Below, piece by piece: positions 30,417 through 32,500 of a stretch of DNA of 32,500 bases. The stretch's first letter is position 1, and every line of letters starts with the position of its first letter. The notes under the pieces were generated by a model. It saw only the letters and a program-made list of their open reading frames with translations, was not told where the DNA came from and did not search any database. Source of the DNA: Chondrilla cf. caribensis (taxonomy: Eukaryota > Porifera > Demospongiae > Chondrillida > Chondrillidae); assembly GCA_964020155.1 (NCBI GenBank), contig OZ026550.1, positions 4,358,852 to 4,391,351 of the forward strand. Direction: 5' to 3'. The position numbers and the translations under genes are program-made.

Positions 30417-30581
30417 CTACGAGTTGACTTCCACGTTGGCTTGCAGTACATTGGAGGGTACAGCTGGAGTCTGGTTGGGTTGCTGCCCACCCACGAACAC
30501 AGTGATGGTGCCAGGTTCAACCACCCAGTGGTAGGCCTTATCCAACAGACACAACCATCGGTTGAGCACAGTCAGGGTCAC
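30417..30581 (-). CDS. GH3 beta-glucosidase/xylosidase-like, terminal exon
   Basis: Last exon, read from an acceptor (ACCCAG at about 30582-30587 on the complement) to TAG at 30417-30419. It contains VVEPGTITVFVGGQQPNQTP, the typical end of the fibronectin-III-like domain of glycoside hydrolase family 3 ('V-x-P-G-x-[FY]-x-V-x-V-G'). It enters in phase 0, which does not match the phase of the preceding visible exon. GH3 enzymes remove glucose or xylose from oligosaccharides; no catalytic residue lies in this part. Confidence 0.8.
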   Translation of the reverse strand: MTLTVLNRWLCLLDKAYHWVVEPGTITVFVGGQQPNQTPAVPSNVLQANVEVNS

Positions 30582-30730
30582 CTGGGTATGGAACATCAGT
30601 GAGGGTTGAATAGAATATTGTGCCATATCCATCAATATTATTACATTGTACTATATTGTGTGTTAGAGAGATATGTACATAGAAATGTGATAAAAAACTA
30701 TGTACCCCATAAGTATGTCATTGTACTGAA

Positions 30731-30761
30731 TGTGTGTGTGTGTGCGTGTGTGTGTGTGTGC

Positions 30762-30791
<30 letters not shown>
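30731..30791. repeat. (TG)n microsatellite with CG interruptions
   Basis: GT run with a GCGCGCGC step, in the GH3 intron region. Confidence 0.95.
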
Positions 30792-30793
<2 letters not shown>

Positions 30794-30924
30794 CTGCGTG
30801 CATGTCTGCATGTGGGCGTGTATTAAAAGTGTTTCAAATAATCAAGAAACTTCCAAAATGAAAAGACCACCCATAGTTCAATAATTACACAATATACTCT
30901 GGTGCAAAGACCCTTCTCATGCAT

Positions 30925-31007
30925 GCACACACACATGTACACACACACACAGAGAGACAGACATGTGCATGTATATACGCATGAACACAAACACAGATAC
31001 ACATGCA

Positions 31008-31052
<45 letters not shown>

Positions 31053-31061
31053 CTTCACACA

Positions 31062-31103
<42 letters not shown>

Positions 31104-31156
31104 CTCAAACATGCACACACACACAAACACGTGCATGTATGCACGCATGCGCACAT

Positions 31157-31200
<44 letters not shown>
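30925..31200. repeat. Compound (CA)n tract in the GH3 intron
   Basis: Several CA runs broken by CATGCA, AGAGAG and CTCCTTCA. Long Cys-Val or His-Thr frames are artefacts. Together with the GT run at 30731 it forms complementary tracts 150-400 bp apart. Confidence 0.95.
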
Positions 31201-31253
31201 CACACCCATCCATCTACCCACCCACCCATACACACGGACACACTAGTACTCAC

Positions 31254-31429
31254 AGTCCATATCCAAAAGGGAACATTGGGGAAGAAGTGGAATATCGATA
31301 CGTCCTACCAACCATGGTGTAATTGGTGATGGGAGGGACTTCACTGAGGGATTTAGGCCATGTGTTGGGCAACCTCCCTGCTGGATTGTACTCTCCAGTG
31401 ATCACTTTACCCAGAGCAGTGCCTCCGGT
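31254..31429 (-). CDS. GH3 beta-glucosidase/xylosidase-like, internal exon
   Basis: Acceptor TTGTAG, then TGGTALGKVITGEYNPAGRL, PNTWPKS, and NYTMVGRTYRYSTSSPMFPF ending GYGL at a GTGAGT donor (31253). These are the hallmark 'G-x-x-x-G-x-x-x-x-x-[IV]-x-x-G-x-x-N-P-x-G-R-L-P' and 'G-R-T-Y-R-Y ... P-F-G-Y-G-L-S' motifs of the GH3 C-terminal domain. The exon is 176 bp, enters in phase 0 directly after the exon at 31948-32054 and leaves in phase 2. Confidence 0.9.
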
Positions 31430-31947
31430 CTACAAGGTCAAAGTACACAGTAATTGAATGAAGATAACAAGAATTCTTACCTAACATTATCACTCACAAC
31501 CTTTAAAAAATTGGTTTGATTCCATACTTCGAGACTACCTGAAAAGTGAACAGGCACTCTCAAGGCTCAACAGTCATCAAGTTTAATGGATGACTACTCA
31601 GTCTCTAATCTTGCGCGCTAGACCTCAACCTCTCATTACTGTGCGTTTTCGCCCCCACACGATAATGAGAAATTGGGTCTAGCAAGCCAGACTACTCAGT
31701 CTCATAAAGTGGGAGTGGTTTCCATTAATGCCCACTTATTCCAGTGATTAATTGATCAATCAATCCATTGTCTTTTATGCAAGATAATCAGTTTGAAAAT
31801 TACAGCCGATTCTCAGCACTACTCAATACTAAAGGGAACACCCCCTATAGGAGTGGTAACTTTGCATGTCACACTCAGCACCATAATATATTGCAACTTC
31901 CTCCTGTGAAAACAAAATAACTATGGCAATAGGAAATATTGGGATAC
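31430..31947 (-). other. GH3 intron
   Basis: Bounded by GT (31947-31946 on the complement) and AG (31431-31430). It contains an 89-bp palindromic MITE and no other recognised feature. Confidence 0.8.
31597..31703. mobile_element. 89-bp palindromic MITE in the GH3 intron
   Basis: Element about 31606-31694. Left TAATCTTGCGCGCTAGACC pairs with the right end (reverse complement TAGTCTGGCTTGCTAGACCC), and the pairing continues through CTCATTA to the CGCCCCCACA centre. Flanking direct repeats CTCAGTCTC lie at 31597-31605 and 31695-31703; with GACTA before each the repeat is 14 bp. A TSD of 8-9 bp is plausible. No coding. Confidence 0.75.
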
Positions 31948-32054
31948 CTGTCCAGGTAAGTAGCTTTCTAGGATACTCTTCACATTAGTGCTGGTGATAG
32001 CCCAGGATATGTCCAGTGGTCCGGCATTGTACAGCACGAGAATGACAGGGGCAT
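31948..32054 (-). CDS. GH3 beta-glucosidase/xylosidase-like, upstream exon
   Basis: Acceptor TTACAG, 107 bp, donor CAG/GTATCC. It encodes (D)APVILVLYNAGPLDISWA and ILESYLPGQ, matching the 'V-x-x-x-x-x-G-P-[LV]-D-x-x-x-A ... I-x-x-x-W/Y-x-P-G-Q' part of the GH3 C-terminal alpha/beta domain. The join to the exon at 31429 in phase 0 gives PGQ-TGGTAL, as expected. The rest of the gene, with the catalytic N-terminal barrel, lies beyond the right edge. Confidence 0.9.
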
Positions 32055-32500
32055 CTGTAAGGAGGAAAAATGTGGATTACACGGAACAGAATATGTATAT
32101 AATATGAATACATAATATGTATGGGGAGAACATTGTACAGTACAACTGGACCATATGTACCAGCTGAACACAGTATGATACAACTGTACTGACAGATGTA
32201 TGGGATGAGCATTGTATAGTACAATTTGACTATTATGTACAGCAGGTATAACTGGACTATATGTACAGCAAGAGCATTGTAATGTATGCCTGTACCATCT
32301 GTAGAGCAAAAACACTGTAATGTACAACTGTACCGTCTGTACGTAGCAAGAACACTGTAATGTACAACTGAACCGTCTGTACAGCAAGAACATTGTATTG
32401 TACAACTGGACCGTCTGTACAGCAAGAACACTGCAATGTACAACTGGACTGTCTGTACATATAGCAAGAACATTGTATTGTACAACTGGACCATCTGTAT
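32055..32500. repeat. Minisatellite of about 38-42 bp
   Basis: From about 32120 to the window end. A unit of the form AGCAAGAACACTGTAATGTA plus CAACTGGACCGTCTGTAC recurs about nine times, more regular toward the right. It sits in the GH3 intron upstream of the 32054 exon. Long minus-strand frames rich in Cys, Tyr and Leu are by-products of the repeat. Confidence 0.9.

Noticed and set aside
31980..32494. Cys/Tyr/Leu-rich minus-strand frames of 140-169 codons
   Set aside because: They are produced by the minisatellite. The first part overlaps the true GH3 exon (31948-32054) in a different frame.

Overview
The window is animal (metazoan) nuclear DNA. Coding exons are separated by introns with GT/AG borders. 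There are many long (CA)n/(GT)n microsatellites, 8-bp-TSD DNA transposons, and gene families typical of invertebrates. The TKL-like kinases, six-bladed NHL propellers, histamine-N-methyltransferase-like gene and glycoside hydrolase family 3 gene together suggest a marine invertebrate. A demosponge is my best guess, from family knowledge and not from any search.

Most of the window (about 670-29,700) is a tandem array of four related units, all on the plus strand, here called A to D. Each unit has (i) a large exon with a complete kinase domain plus a long heptad coiled coil, ending in a phase-0 GTGAGT donor; (ii) about 1.1-2.4 kb of intron; (iii) one exon with a whole NHL beta-propeller, starting at a phase-0 acceptor; (iv) a small candidate first exon (ATGTCAAGAG then GTAAG), in three units behind a CRE palindrome; and (v) a three-exon relic of the C-terminal half of a RhoGAP domain. 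Units B (8579-12882) and C (15236-19858) are intact and predict cytosolic kinase-coiled coil-NHL proteins of about 700-743 residues. This is a TRIM-NHL-like layout with a kinase in place of RING/B-box. Unit A keeps only a scrap of kinase plus coiled coil. Unit D's kinase has a 7-bp frameshifting deletion, altered DFG and stops. All four NHL exons are nonetheless open.

The NHL exons are almost identical in framework but differ strongly at the same few positions of each blade (before the P-x-G/D turn and in the D-x-x-N-x-R turn). The kinases of B and C are nearly the same. I read the array as a candidate system of signalling kinases with a diversified recognition propeller, possibly mixed by splicing between units.

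Mobile DNA can be dated against the paralogous empty sites of the other units. There is a 182-bp MITE with telomere-like core in A; in C a 766-bp TIR element with a decayed RecQ-like helicase, a 671-bp hAT with BED-finger transposase relic, and a pogo-like MITE; a lone TIR lies in D and an 89-bp palindromic MITE in the GH3 intron. A histamine-N-methyltransferase-like gene (22415-23305) with one in-frame stop lies between C and D.

The right end (30,417-32,054) holds the last exons of a minus-strand GH3 beta-glucosidase/xylosidase-like gene. An Fn3-like exon appears to be missing. An AT-rich tract and a roughly 40-bp minisatellite lie beside it.
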